Assembly: GCA_903907745.1 (NCBI GenBank)
Contig: CAIVPF010000073.1
Location: 16,744 to 80,743 of the forward strand
Length of the DNA stretch: 64,000 nucleotides
Reading direction: 5' to 3'
DNA from: an uncultured Cytophagaceae bacterium
GTDB lineage: Bacteria > Bacteroidota > Bacteroidia > Cytophagales > Spirosomataceae
This document shows, in pieces, positions 20,808-29,511 of this stretch; the first letter of the stretch is position 1; each line of letters opens with the position of its first letter. Under the pieces are notes generated by a model that was given only the letters and a program-made list of their open reading frames with translations, searched no databases and had not been told where the DNA came from. The position numbers were made by a program, and so were the translations under genes.

Positions 20808-21504
20808 GCAGCCGCATATTTTATTGGCGGAAGATGATCCGAATTTAGGTTTATTGTTGGCCGAATTTTTGCGTAAAAAGGGCTTTCAAGTGACCTGGGC
20901 CCAAAACGGTGATGAGGCATTGGATTTTTTTGTGCAAGGGACTTTTGACCTTTGTGTCCTAGATGTCATGATGCCTAAAAAGGATGGTTTTACTTTGGCG
21001 AAGGATATCCGTGCGAATCATCATCAGGTTCCTATTATTTTTCTTACTGCCAAAGCGATGGAGGAAGATACCCTACAAGGCTTTAAAGTAGGAGCGGATG
21101 ATTATTTGACGAAACCTTTTTCGATGGAGGTATTAGTCGCGCGGATGGAAGCTGTTTTACGTCGTTCGCATTCCGATAAGACACTGCCTGCGCTGGCGGA
21201 TGAAATAAGCTTGGGTTCTTTTCGCTATTTTCCTCAGAAGATGCGTTTGATTTTGGAGGGTCAGGAACAAAAATTCACGCCCAAGGAAAACGAGTTGATG
21301 AAATTACTGTGTGAAAATTTGGGCCGACCGGTTAGCCGCAGTTATGCACTCAAATTAATTTGGGGGGATGACACCTATTTTAACGCCCGGAGCATGGATG
21401 TGTACATGACGAAATTACGCAAGATTTTAAAAGAAGACCCTCGCGTACAATTAATTAATTTGCACGGCGAGGGCTTTCGATTGAGTGTCGAGGGAATTAG
21501 CTGA
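20794..21504 (+). CDS. Response regulator, OmpR/PhoB family
   Basis: ILLAEDDPNLG, CVLDVMMPKKDG, FLTAK, DDYLTKPF plus winged-helix C-terminus (FTPKENELMKLLCEN...MDVYMTKLRKIL). Overlaps the kinase stop; METNKQ start at 20794. Confidence 0.95.
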   Translation: METNKQPHILLAEDDPNLGLLLAEFLRKKGFQVTWAQNGDEALDFFVQGTFDLCVLDVMMPKKDGFTLAKDIRANHHQVPIIFLTAKAMEEDTLQGFKVGADDYLTKPFSMEVLVARMEAVLRRSHSDKTLPALADEISLGSFRYFPQKMRLILEGQEQKFTPKENELMKLLCENLGRPVSRSYALKLIWGDDTYFNARSMDVYMTKLRKILKEDPRVQLINLHGEGFRLSVEGIS

Positions 21505-22768
21505 TATGTGTAAATCCCGTATAAGGCACTAAAACCTCTGGCATTTTAATACCATCTGGTCCTTGATTGTTTTCTAAAATAGCGGCGACGATCCTCGGCA
21601 AAGCTAAGGCTGAGCCATTCAATGTGTGACATAGGATTGATTTCCCGTCGACCTTCGTTCTTAACTTCAATCGGTTCGCTTGGAATGTCTCAAAATTAGA
21701 GACAGAACTTACCTCCAACCAGCGATTTTGTGCGCCGGACCAAACTTCCATATCGTAAGTTAAGGCCGAAGCAAAGCCCATATCTCCTCCGCATAAACGT
21801 AATACGCGATAATGTAAACCTAATTTTTGAAGGATACGCTGAACATGTTGAGACATTTCCTCTAACGCTGCATAGGAATTTTCGGGCATTTGAATTTGTA
21901 CGATTTCGATTTTATCGAATTGATGCAAGCGGTTTAGTCCACGTACGTGAGCACCCCATGAGCCAGCTTCCCGACGAAAACAAGGGGTGTGACCTACGTT
22001 TTTGATGGGTAATTCTTTTTCGTTCACGATGACATCCCGGTATAAATTTGTGATGGGCACCTCGGCAGTTGGGATTAAATAAAGTCCTTCTTCTTTAGTG
22101 ACGTACATTTGGCCTTCTTTATCGGGCAATTGTCCCGTACCAAAACCTGAATCCTCATTGATTAAAATGGGCGGTTGGATTTCATAATACCCCGCATGGA
22201 TGGCTTCGTCTAAGAAGAAATTAATTAGGGCGCGTTGTAATCGAGCTCCTTTTCCTTTGTACACGGGAAATCCAGCACCGGTTATTTTATTACCTAAATC
22301 AAAATCGATGATATCGTATTTTTTAATTAAATCCCAGTGGGGCTGGGCGTCGGAAGCCAAGCTTGGCACGGAACCCCATGTGAAGGTAATCTCGTTATCC
22401 TCTGCGGTTTTTCCTGCTGGAACGGAGCTGTGAGGAAGATTAGGCAGTGTTACCAAAAGGTCCAGCATCGCCTTTTCAGCCACTTTCGCTGCTTCCTCGC
22501 GTTCTTTAATGGTGGATTTTAAGGCAGCCGTTTCACTGCGTTTGGCCTCGGCTAATTCTTTTTGGCCGGATTGCATGAGACCACCGATTTCCTTGGCTGC
22601 GGCATTTGATTTTTCTAACAGCGCTTCCGCTTGTTGCAACAAAGTTTTGCGCGCATCGTCCATCGAAAGCACTTGGTTCACGATTTCCGCGGCATTAGCC
22701 ACGTGTTTTTTGCGTAAGCCTTGGATGGTCACCTCGGAATTGGCACGGATAAATGGAATCGTTAACAT
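21497..22768 (-). CDS. serS: Serine--tRNA ligase
   Basis: MLTIPFIRANSEVTIQGLRKK, LIPTAEVPITNLYRDVI, CFRREAGSWGAHVRGLNRLHQFDKIEIV, HTLNGSALALPRIVAAILENNQ. Confidence 0.97.
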   Translation of the reverse strand: MLTIPFIRANSEVTIQGLRKKHVANAAEIVNQVLSMDDARKTLLQQAEALLEKSNAAAKEIGGLMQSGQKELAEAKRSETAALKSTIKEREEAAKVAEKAMLDLLVTLPNLPHSSVPAGKTAEDNEITFTWGSVPSLASDAQPHWDLIKKYDIIDFDLGNKITGAGFPVYKGKGARLQRALINFFLDEAIHAGYYEIQPPILINEDSGFGTGQLPDKEGQMYVTKEEGLYLIPTAEVPITNLYRDVIVNEKELPIKNVGHTPCFRREAGSWGAHVRGLNRLHQFDKIEIVQIQMPENSYAALEEMSQHVQRILQKLGLHYRVLRLCGGDMGFASALTYDMEVWSGAQNRWLEVSSVSNFETFQANRLKLRTKVDGKSILCHTLNGSALALPRIVAAILENNQGPDGIKMPEVLVPYTGFTHIS

Positions 22769-22777
22769 AGCCTGAAT

Positions 22778-24097
22778 TTAAAAAAGTCCTTCATTTAATG
22801 CGTTTAATGCATCATTTTTATGTACTGCATCGACCAAAAGCGAAATATTATGTTCCGATGCGCCATAGGAAATCATGCGAATCGGAATATTTTTCATCGC
22901 GTTCAAAACCTTGATGGCGATGCCTGCTTTGTCTGCCCAGAAATTACCTACGATGCAAATAATGACTTGATCATTATCGGGATCCTCTAATTCCGCAAAT
23001 TCGCGTAATTCGGTCATGATGGCATCCAAATGCGTCGTTTGATCGATGGTCACAGAAACCGAAACTTCGGAGGTCGTAATCATATCCACCGGCGTTTTGT
23101 ATTTCTCAAAAATCTCAAACACACGCTTTAAAAACCCGTAAGCATTTAACATGCGGGTTGAATGAATGTAAATGGCAGTGATGTTATCCTTGGCGGCAAT
23201 GGCTTTGATTTCAATGTTGGTCGTCTTTTCAGAAATCAAAGTTCCAAATGCGCTCGGTTCCATGGTATTTTTTAATCGAACCGGTACGCCTTTCATTTTA
23301 GCTGGCGTGATCGTACTTGGATGCAAGATTTTCGCACCAAAATAGGCGAGTTCGGCGGCTTCAGCAAAAGACAATTCGCGAATCGGGAATGTATTTTTGA
23401 CGATACGTGGATCGTTATTATGCATGCCGTCGATGTCCGTCCATATTTGAACTTCCTCGGCTTGTATGGCTCCACCGATCAATGAGGCCGTATAATCCGA
23501 ACCTCCGCGTTTTAAATTATCAATTTCCCCAGCTGGATTCCGACAAATAAATCCTTGGGTGATAAAAATCTGTTTGTTTCTCACGGGCGCGATTACCTTG
23601 GCTAGATTGACTTCGATTTGTGATAGGATCGGTTCATTATCTTCGTCGATGACCATAAAATCCAAGGCCGGCAATAAGTAGGAATCCACGCCTTCTTCTT
23701 GCAAATAAGCCTCAAAAATTTGGGTAGACAATAATTCTCCCAAGGCCACCATTTCCTTTTCCTGTTTACTCGTATAGGGTGCGGTGGCGATTAATTGCTC
23801 AATCACATTAAATTCTTTGCTTAAAATTGCTTGGCCTTTGGCTAAGCCTTCTGTGGAGCTATATAATTCCTGAATGAAGCTTTCATAATGCGCACGAAGA
23901 GCTGCTGCCTTGTCCTTGGCGTCCTGGATTTGTAAGGCGATGATGGATTCTGAAATCAAAAGCAGCGTATTGGTGCTGCCTGAGAGTGCGGATAAAACGA
24001 CAATTTTAGGCTTTCCATCCTCCGTAATGAGGTGACGAATGGATTGCATTCTTTCCGGTTTCCCAACGGAGGTTCCTCCAAATTTCCAAACTTGCAT
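22778..24097 (-). CDS. lysC: Aspartate kinase
   Basis: MQVWKFGGTSVGKPERM, TQGFICRNPAGEIDNLKRGGSDYTASLIG, WTDIDGMHNNDPRIV, C-terminal ACT domains. Confidence 0.95.
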   Translation of the reverse strand: MQVWKFGGTSVGKPERMQSIRHLITEDGKPKIVVLSALSGSTNTLLLISESIIALQIQDAKDKAAALRAHYESFIQELYSSTEGLAKGQAILSKEFNVIEQLIATAPYTSKQEKEMVALGELLSTQIFEAYLQEEGVDSYLLPALDFMVIDEDNEPILSQIEVNLAKVIAPVRNKQIFITQGFICRNPAGEIDNLKRGGSDYTASLIGGAIQAEEVQIWTDIDGMHNNDPRIVKNTFPIRELSFAEAAELAYFGAKILHPSTITPAKMKGVPVRLKNTMEPSAFGTLISEKTTNIEIKAIAAKDNITAIYIHSTRMLNAYGFLKRVFEIFEKYKTPVDMITTSEVSVSVTIDQTTHLDAIMTELREFAELEDPDNDQVIICIVGNFWADKAGIAIKVLNAMKNIPIRMISYGASEHNISLLVDAVHKNDALNALNEGLF

Positions 24098-24103
24098 ACG
24101 TAA

Positions 24104-24583
24104 TTATTTAATAGCTAACATCTTAATGGCTGTTATGGCCGCTTCATCGCCCTTATTGCCATGTTTTCCGCCCGCGCGGTCCATGGCTTGTGCCTGGTTG
24201 TTCGGAGTTAATACCCCAAATATCACCGGCTTATCATATTTCAAACTGACGTTTGTGATCCCATCCGCGACCGCTTGGCATATAAAATCAAAATGCCTCG
24301 TTTCCCCTTGAATCACACAACCCAAACAAATCACCGCATCCACATCGGCCTTTTGGGCCATTTTTTGGGCGCCTAAACTCAATTCAAAACTCCCCGGCAC
24401 GGTAATCGTATGGATGTTTTCCGCGACTGCGCCATGGGCTAACAAAGTTTGTAGGGCACCCGCATAGAGGGCTCCTGTCACTTCGGTATTCCATTCGGCG
24501 ACGACAATCGCAAATTGTTTATCCTGGATGTCAGGTAAATTTGCGGTTGAAAAGTCACTTAAATTTTTATGTACAGAAGACAT
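24104..24583 (-). CDS. ribH: 6,7-dimethyl-8-ribityllumazine synthase
   Basis: FAIVVAEWNTEVTGALYAGALQTL, VPGSFELSLGAQKMA, CLGCVIQGETRHFDFIC, GVLTPNNQAQAMDRAGGKHGNKG. ATG at 24583 preferred over TTG at 24589. Confidence 0.95.
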   Translation of the reverse strand: MSSVHKNLSDFSTANLPDIQDKQFAIVVAEWNTEVTGALYAGALQTLLAHGAVAENIHTITVPGSFELSLGAQKMAQKADVDAVICLGCVIQGETRHFDFICQAVADGITNVSLKYDKPVIFGVLTPNNQAQAMDRAGGKHGNKGDEAAITAIKMLAIK

Positions 24584-24655
24584 ATTCAATGGGGTTAAAT
24601 GAATAAGGGATAAAAGCGTTTGCCCTTATCCCTTACACATATAATGCTTGTATGT

Positions 24656-25333
24656 TTATTCAGAGATAGAGCTTTCTAATTGCGCTTTATACTTTTTCGC
24701 TGGTGTGGCTTCTGCTGACTCAGCAAATTTCTCCGTGATTTGCGTATAGATATCCAATGCTTCCTTTGGCTGTTTATTCGCTTCGTAAGCAATGGCTAAT
24801 TTCAAAAGATAGCTTGGCGAGAAAAATTTGTTCGCTTTATAATCCGAAGCCTTTTGGTAATATTCAATCGCCTCCGAAAATGATTTTTTCTCCGAATAAG
24901 CATCGCCGATTAATGAATAAGCCCGCGCCTGAACTAGTAAATCCGAACTGCTGAAATTCTTTAATTTTTCAATCGCTTGGTCAAATTTCCCTTGCTTTAA
25001 CAAGGTAGAACCTAAATACAAATCAGCTAAATTTTGCGTATTTCCACCAAAATCATCGGAAACCTTTCCTAATTCTTTTGCTGCCGCGGACAAAGAATCC
25101 GCCTCAAAAGCATACACCGCTTTATATAATTTCTTTTCGCCTTCTGCATCTTGCGTAGCAGTGTACCAATTGTACCCGAAATAGCCTGCAATCACCACGA
25201 CCAATACGCCAACAAGCGTTAATACACTCGATTTATTTTGTTCAAAATATCCAGTTACTTTGGAAACTTCTTGTTGAAGAGCCTCTGGACTTTCAATCAT
25301 TGCGATGCTTTCTTTATTTTCTTTCTTTGCCAT
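24656..25333 (-). CDS. Tetratricopeptide-repeat membrane-anchored protein (YfgM-like)
   Basis: Single N-terminal TM helix (SSVLTLVGVLVVVIAGYFGYNWY) followed by TPR-like repeats. Confidence 0.7.
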   Translation of the reverse strand: MAKKENKESIAMIESPEALQQEVSKVTGYFEQNKSSVLTLVGVLVVVIAGYFGYNWYTATQDAEGEKKLYKAVYAFEADSLSAAAKELGKVSDDFGGNTQNLADLYLGSTLLKQGKFDQAIEKLKNFSSSDLLVQARAYSLIGDAYSEKKSFSEAIEYYQKASDYKANKFFSPSYLLKLAIAYEANKQPKEALDIYTQITEKFAESAEATPAKKYKAQLESSISE

Positions 25334-25405
25334 AATAATCCTTTTTCAGGAATCTAATTTAAATGCTTTTAATCCTTACCTTCACCTAGGGAAGCCAAAG
25401 GACTG

Positions 25406-25413
25406 CAAAATTA
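25406..25413 (-). promoter_or_regulatory. Bacteroidota-type -7 element TAATTTTG upstream of the TPR gene
   Basis: Plus-strand CAAAATTA; reverse complement TAATTTTG matches TAnnTTTG. Confidence 0.35.
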
Positions 25414-25519
25414 TAAAATCTCTTTCATTTATATCAATATTAATGGAATCTTTTGCGTTTTATTTTATAGTTATCAGTAATTTAGACCTTTCTGAAGTTT
25501 ATTAGGTAATTAAATTTAG

Positions 25520-27085
25520 ATGTCCTTTCGCCGAGTTGATCAATTTGCCAAACTAAAAGATTCCTATGATCTCTGTATCATCGGAGGTGGGGCTACGGGG
25601 GCGGGAGTAGCCTTGGATGCGACTTTACGCGGGTATTCTGTTTTACTCATCGAAAAAGGAGATTTTGCCTGTCAAACCTCTTCCAAATCCACCAAATTAG
25701 TTCATGGCGGCGTTCGTTATTTAGAACAGGCCGTACGAAATGTGGATTGGCAGCAGTTTAAAATGGTGTACAAAGCCCTACATGAACGGAAAATCATCCT
25801 TCAAAATGCGCCTCATTTAGCACATCCCTTAGCCTTATTAACCCCTTGTTATTCGTGGTGGGATCGCATGTATTACCGAATCGGAATGTGGTTATATGAT
25901 AAAATTGCAGGCTCGACGAATATAAAAGATTCCCGAGGCTTGGGTTTGAACCAAATCAAAAGAGAGGTGCCTGGTTTAGAAACGAATCGAATAAAAGGCG
26001 GGATTTTGTATTATGACGGCCAATTAAACGATGCCCGCTATGCCCTCAGTATTCTTCAAGAAGCGGAACGCCTGGGTGCTACGATCATCAATTATTGTGA
26101 ATTAACTTCCTTTTTTTGTAGCCCGAAATCCCTAAAAATCAAGCATGTACATTTTAAGGATTTAGTAGGCGACATCGAACATTCTGCTTCTGTTCGCGCA
26201 GTGGTGAATGCCACGGGTCCATATACGGATGCGATTCGCAAAATGGCGAATCCGAAATTAGCTTCGCGGATGAAGGTGAGTCGGGGTGCGCATATCGTCC
26301 TACCTCATTCGTTTTGGCCAAGTGAAACGGCTTTATTGATTCCCAAAACGGATGACGGTCGTGTGGTCTTTTTGATTCCCTGGCGGGGCTATGTTTTGGT
26401 TGGCACCACGGATGACCCAGATGAGATTTCGGATCAGCCTGAAATTTTGGACGAGGAAAAGGTCTATTTATTGGAATATTTTAATCGTTTCGCGAAACAA
26501 AAAGCGAATTTAGCGGACATATCATCTCATTTTGTGGGTCAGCGGCCACTGCTTCAGGTCCAATTAAACGACGCCATGCAAAGTGATACGAAATCATTGG
26601 TGCGGGATCATGAGGTCGAGGTGGACCAGCGAAGTAAATTAGTTAGTATTATGGGTGGGAAATGGACGACTTATCGCATCATGGCCTTAGATACCATGGA
26701 TTTAGTGGAAACGGAGGTTTTTCATGTGAATAAGTCGGTCTGCAAAACGAAACATCATGCCTTAGGCATTTCAGTTCCGGTCAATTTTTCAAAGGAAATA
26801 AGTCAGAGAGATGTGTCATTAGAAACGGCGAAGCATTTGGAAGAGACCTATGGCGGACATGCACGAAATGTGTGGGAATTTTGCCAAAAAGAACCCGCAG
26901 GAACACAGGTAATTGATCGCGGATTACCTTATTTAGAAGGGGAAATAGAATATCTAAAGCAATTTGAAATGGCGACGAGTTGGGATGATGTCCTCAAACG
27001 CCGTTGGGGGATAGCCTTGCGGGATGAGGCTTTGGCAAGCCGACTGGTGGCCATAAAAAAAGAGGCTTTCGCCTCTTTGGATTAA
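25520..27085 (+). CDS. glpD: Glycerol-3-phosphate dehydrogenase (FAD-dependent)
   Basis: DLCIIGGGATGAGVALDATLRGYSVLLIEKGDFACQTSSKSTKLVHGGVRYLE; MGGKWTTYRIMALDTMD. Confidence 0.94.
   Translation: MSFRRVDQFAKLKDSYDLCIIGGGATGAGVALDATLRGYSVLLIEKGDFACQTSSKSTKLVHGGVRYLEQAVRNVDWQQFKMVYKALHERKIILQNAPHLAHPLALLTPCYSWWDRMYYRIGMWLYDKIAGSTNIKDSRGLGLNQIKREVPGLETNRIKGGILYYDGQLNDARYALSILQEAERLGATIINYCELTSFFCSPKSLKIKHVHFKDLVGDIEHSASVRAVVNATGPYTDAIRKMANPKLASRMKVSRGAHIVLPHSFWPSETALLIPKTDDGRVVFLIPWRGYVLVGTTDDPDEISDQPEILDEEKVYLLEYFNRFAKQKANLADISSHFVGQRPLLQVQLNDAMQSDTKSLVRDHEVEVDQRSKLVSIMGGKWTTYRIMALDTMDLVETEVFHVNKSVCKTKHHALGISVPVNFSKEISQRDVSLETAKHLEETYGGHARNVWEFCQKEPAGTQVIDRGLPYLEGEIEYLKQFEMATSWDDVLKRRWGIALRDEALASRLVAIKKEAFASLD
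27055..27078 (-). terminator. Intrinsic terminator for the minus-strand DUF2795 gene, embedded in the 3' coding end of glpD
   Basis: Minus-strand read: AAAGAGGC-GAAA-GCCTCTTTTTTTATGG, an 8-bp stem with a GAAA tetraloop and a U-tract. Confidence 0.75.
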
Positions 27086-27303
27086 TATTCGTCTTCGTTG
27101 AAGAAAAAATCGTCTTTGGTTGGATAATCTGGCCAAATTTCTTCGATGCTTTCGAAAGGTTGACCGTCGTCTTCCAATTCTTGTAAGTTTTCTACGACTT
27201 CCAAAGGAGATCCGGTACGAATGGCAAAGTCGATTAATTCGTCTTTAGAAGCAGGCCAAGGGGCATCTTCTAAGTAGGAGGCAAGTTCTAGTGTCCAGTA
27301 CAT
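27082..27303 (-). CDS. DUF2795 domain-containing small protein
   Basis: 73 aa; LASYLEDAPWPASKDELIDFAIRTGSPLEVVENLQELEDDGQPFESIEEIWPDYP resembles DUF2795 proteins of Bacteroidota. Confidence 0.75.
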   Translation of the reverse strand: MYWTLELASYLEDAPWPASKDELIDFAIRTGSPLEVVENLQELEDDGQPFESIEEIWPDYPTKDDFFFNEDEY

Positions 27304-27343
27304 GTGTTATTATGATTAATGCTGTAAATGATTGTTCGGTCTG

Positions 27344-27351
27344 CAAAAGTA
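27344..27351 (-). promoter_or_regulatory. Bacteroidota-type -7 element TACTTTTG upstream of DUF2795 gene
   Basis: Plus-strand CAAAAGTA; about 41 nt upstream of the start codon. Confidence 0.4.
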
Positions 27352-27418
27352 AAATAAAAAAATATTTATAAAAGATTTATTTTTTAAATTTTCATTATAA
27401 ATCAAAAAAGCCCTTTTT

Positions 27419-28174
27419 ATGAGAATTAAACAAGATATTTCAGTCGAGGTTTGTGCCTATTCCCTTTTTTCTTGTCTTGCGGCTGAGCAGGCAGGGGCAA
27501 ATCGGGTCGAATTATGTGCTTCGCCTTGGGAAGGGGGGACGACTCCGTCTCAAGGGCTTCTTCAAGTGGTTTTGGCAAAAACGAATATCGAGGTTCATGC
27601 CATGTTGCGTCCTCGTGGAGGAGATTTTTGTTATGATAGCTATGAAAAGGCGACGATGCTGGCAGAGGTGGAGGCTTTTGTCGATGCGGGCGTTCATGGA
27701 ATTGTGGTCGGCGCTTTATTGCCTGATGGAAGTTTAGATGTTCCTTTTTTAACTGAAATTAAGGCCTTGGTGGGCAATTTGCCTTTGACTTGCCATCGAG
27801 CGATTGATGTCAGTCGGGATCCAATTCAGGTGATGGAGGACTTAATTTCTTTGGGTTTTCAGCGGATTTTAACTTCGGGTCAAAAGGATCGTGCCTTGGA
27901 TGGCTTGGAGCAAATTGCGGATATGGTTCAGGCCGCTGATGGCCGGATAGAAATTATGGCGGGCAGTGGGGTTAATCCACAAAACTGTGTTCAATTTTTG
28001 CAGGTCGGCGTAAACGCTGTGCATTTGAGCGCACGAACAACCCGTGAGTCGGACATGGATTATCGCCGACCTGGTATTTCCATGGGAGGGGTTACTGCGA
28101 TTTCGGAATTTGAAATTGCGTATGCGAGTGAAGCCTTAATTCGGGAAACCGTGGAGAAAGTTTCTTCGGTTTAA
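27419..28174 (+). CDS. cutC: Copper homeostasis protein CutC
   Basis: VEVCAYSLFSCLAAEQAGANRVELCASPWEGGTTPSQGL, HAMLRPRGGDFCYDSYE, TCHRAIDVSRDP, RILTSGQKDRALDGL, GSGVNPQN. Confidence 0.95.
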   Translation: MRIKQDISVEVCAYSLFSCLAAEQAGANRVELCASPWEGGTTPSQGLLQVVLAKTNIEVHAMLRPRGGDFCYDSYEKATMLAEVEAFVDAGVHGIVVGALLPDGSLDVPFLTEIKALVGNLPLTCHRAIDVSRDPIQVMEDLISLGFQRILTSGQKDRALDGLEQIADMVQAADGRIEIMAGSGVNPQNCVQFLQVGVNAVHLSARTTRESDMDYRRPGISMGGVTAISEFEIAYASEALIRETVEKVSSV

Positions 28175-29451
28175 TCTTCGTATAGTGCGGTTTCTACCCA
28201 TTTGGTTTGCGGCACTGTTCTTAAATCGTAGAGAGGCACATGATTGCGTTGGTAGGTTGGTATCGCAAAATCGCTTTCAGATGGGCCACCTACTTTGTAT
28301 TGGTCTACTAATTTGGCAAATCGAATCACTTCATTTTCTGGTTCCCCTTGAAGTACGCCATCTTGTTCATCGAAACTAATCGTTTCACCGGGACGCAGGG
28401 TGGTAGCGCCTTGTTGGTAGCCTAAGGTACTTCCTCGGTGGAATTTATCTAGGTCGTCATTTTCATGTTCAAATCCAGCAGCAATGACGGTCAGGTATAA
28501 ATCGTCGCCTAATTCATCGTCGGTTGAAATACCAAATTTGATCATGTCCGCTTGTTCACTAATACGGGATTGCAGATAATCAATGATCACATCTTGTTCA
28601 CTCATGACCAAATCACGTTGGCTACTCGTCGAAACGGTTACAAGCACACGCTTGGCGCCTTTGATTTCCTGAGAGTTTAAAAGTGGAGATTCCAATGCCT
28701 CGGTAATGGCATTGATTGCTCGATCTTCTCCTCGACCTAATGCAGAGCTCATCATGGCTTGGCCTGCGTTTTTCAAAACTTTTTTGACATCCATGAAGTC
28801 AGTGTTGACATCCCCAGGCTTCGCAATCACATCCACGACGCTTTTTACGGCCTTGGCTAAAACATCATCCGCTTTCGAAAAAGCATCCCGCAAGGGTAGG
28901 TCTCGGTGAATTTCAGCTAATTTATCATTCATCACGACCAATACGGTATCGCAATAGGTTTTTAATTCTTCAATGCCATGTAAGGCATAGGTGATTTTTT
29001 CTTTACCTTCCCATCTGTATGGGGCTGTTACGACCCCAACGGTCAATAAGCCTTTTTCACGGGCTAATTCGGCTACCACGGGCGCGGCTCCCGTTCCAGT
29101 TCCTCCACCCATTCCCGCTGTGATGAAAACCATTTCAGTCTCATCTGTTAAGATTTTCCGAAGTTCATCTTGACTTTCAATGGCCGCCTGACGACCCACC
29201 TCTGGATCCGTACCGGCCCCTAATCCGTGTATGCCTAATTTAATTTTTGTTTTAACAGAATTTGAGGCAAGGGCCTGCGAATCCGTATTGCAAATGATTA
29301 GATCCGCCCCCTTAATTTTCAATTTGTCCATATGGCGGACGGCATTTGAGCCACCTCCCCCGATGCCGATTACCTTAATAATGGATTTAAAAGAAGACTC
29401 CGGGACAATGTCCATAGAATGATCAAAAAAAGAGGGGTTGTTGGTTGTCAT
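28171..29451 (-). CDS. ftsZ: FtsZ family cell division GTPase
   Basis: [64 protein letters not shown]. Not adjacent to ftsA/ftsQ/mur genes here. Confidence 0.93.
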   Translation of the reverse strand: MTTNNPSFFDHSMDIVPESSFKSIIKVIGIGGGGSNAVRHMDKLKIKGADLIICNTDSQALASNSVKTKIKLGIHGLGAGTDPEVGRQAAIESQDELRKILTDETEMVFITAGMGGGTGTGAAPVVAELAREKGLLTVGVVTAPYRWEGKEKITYALHGIEELKTYCDTVLVVMNDKLAEIHRDLPLRDAFSKADDVLAKAVKSVVDVIAKPGDVNTDFMDVKKVLKNAGQAMMSSALGRGEDRAINAITEALESPLLNSQEIKGAKRVLVTVSTSSQRDLVMSEQDVIIDYLQSRISEQADMIKFGISTDDELGDDLYLTVIAAGFEHENDDLDKFHRGSTLGYQQGATTLRPGETISFDEQDGVLQGEPENEVIRFAKLVDQYKVGGPSESDFAIPTYQRNHVPLYDLRTVPQTKWVETALYED

Positions 29452-29503
29452 GCTTGATAGAACTTATGTAAAAGTTAGAAAAGTAAATTTAATAAATTGG
29501 ATT

Positions 29504-29511
29504 CAAATTTA
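29504..29511 (-). promoter_or_regulatory. Bacteroidota-type -7 element TAAATTTG upstream of ftsZ
   Basis: Plus-strand CAAATTTA, overlapping the stop codon of the upstream M28 gene and about 50 nt before the ftsZ start. Confidence 0.35.
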
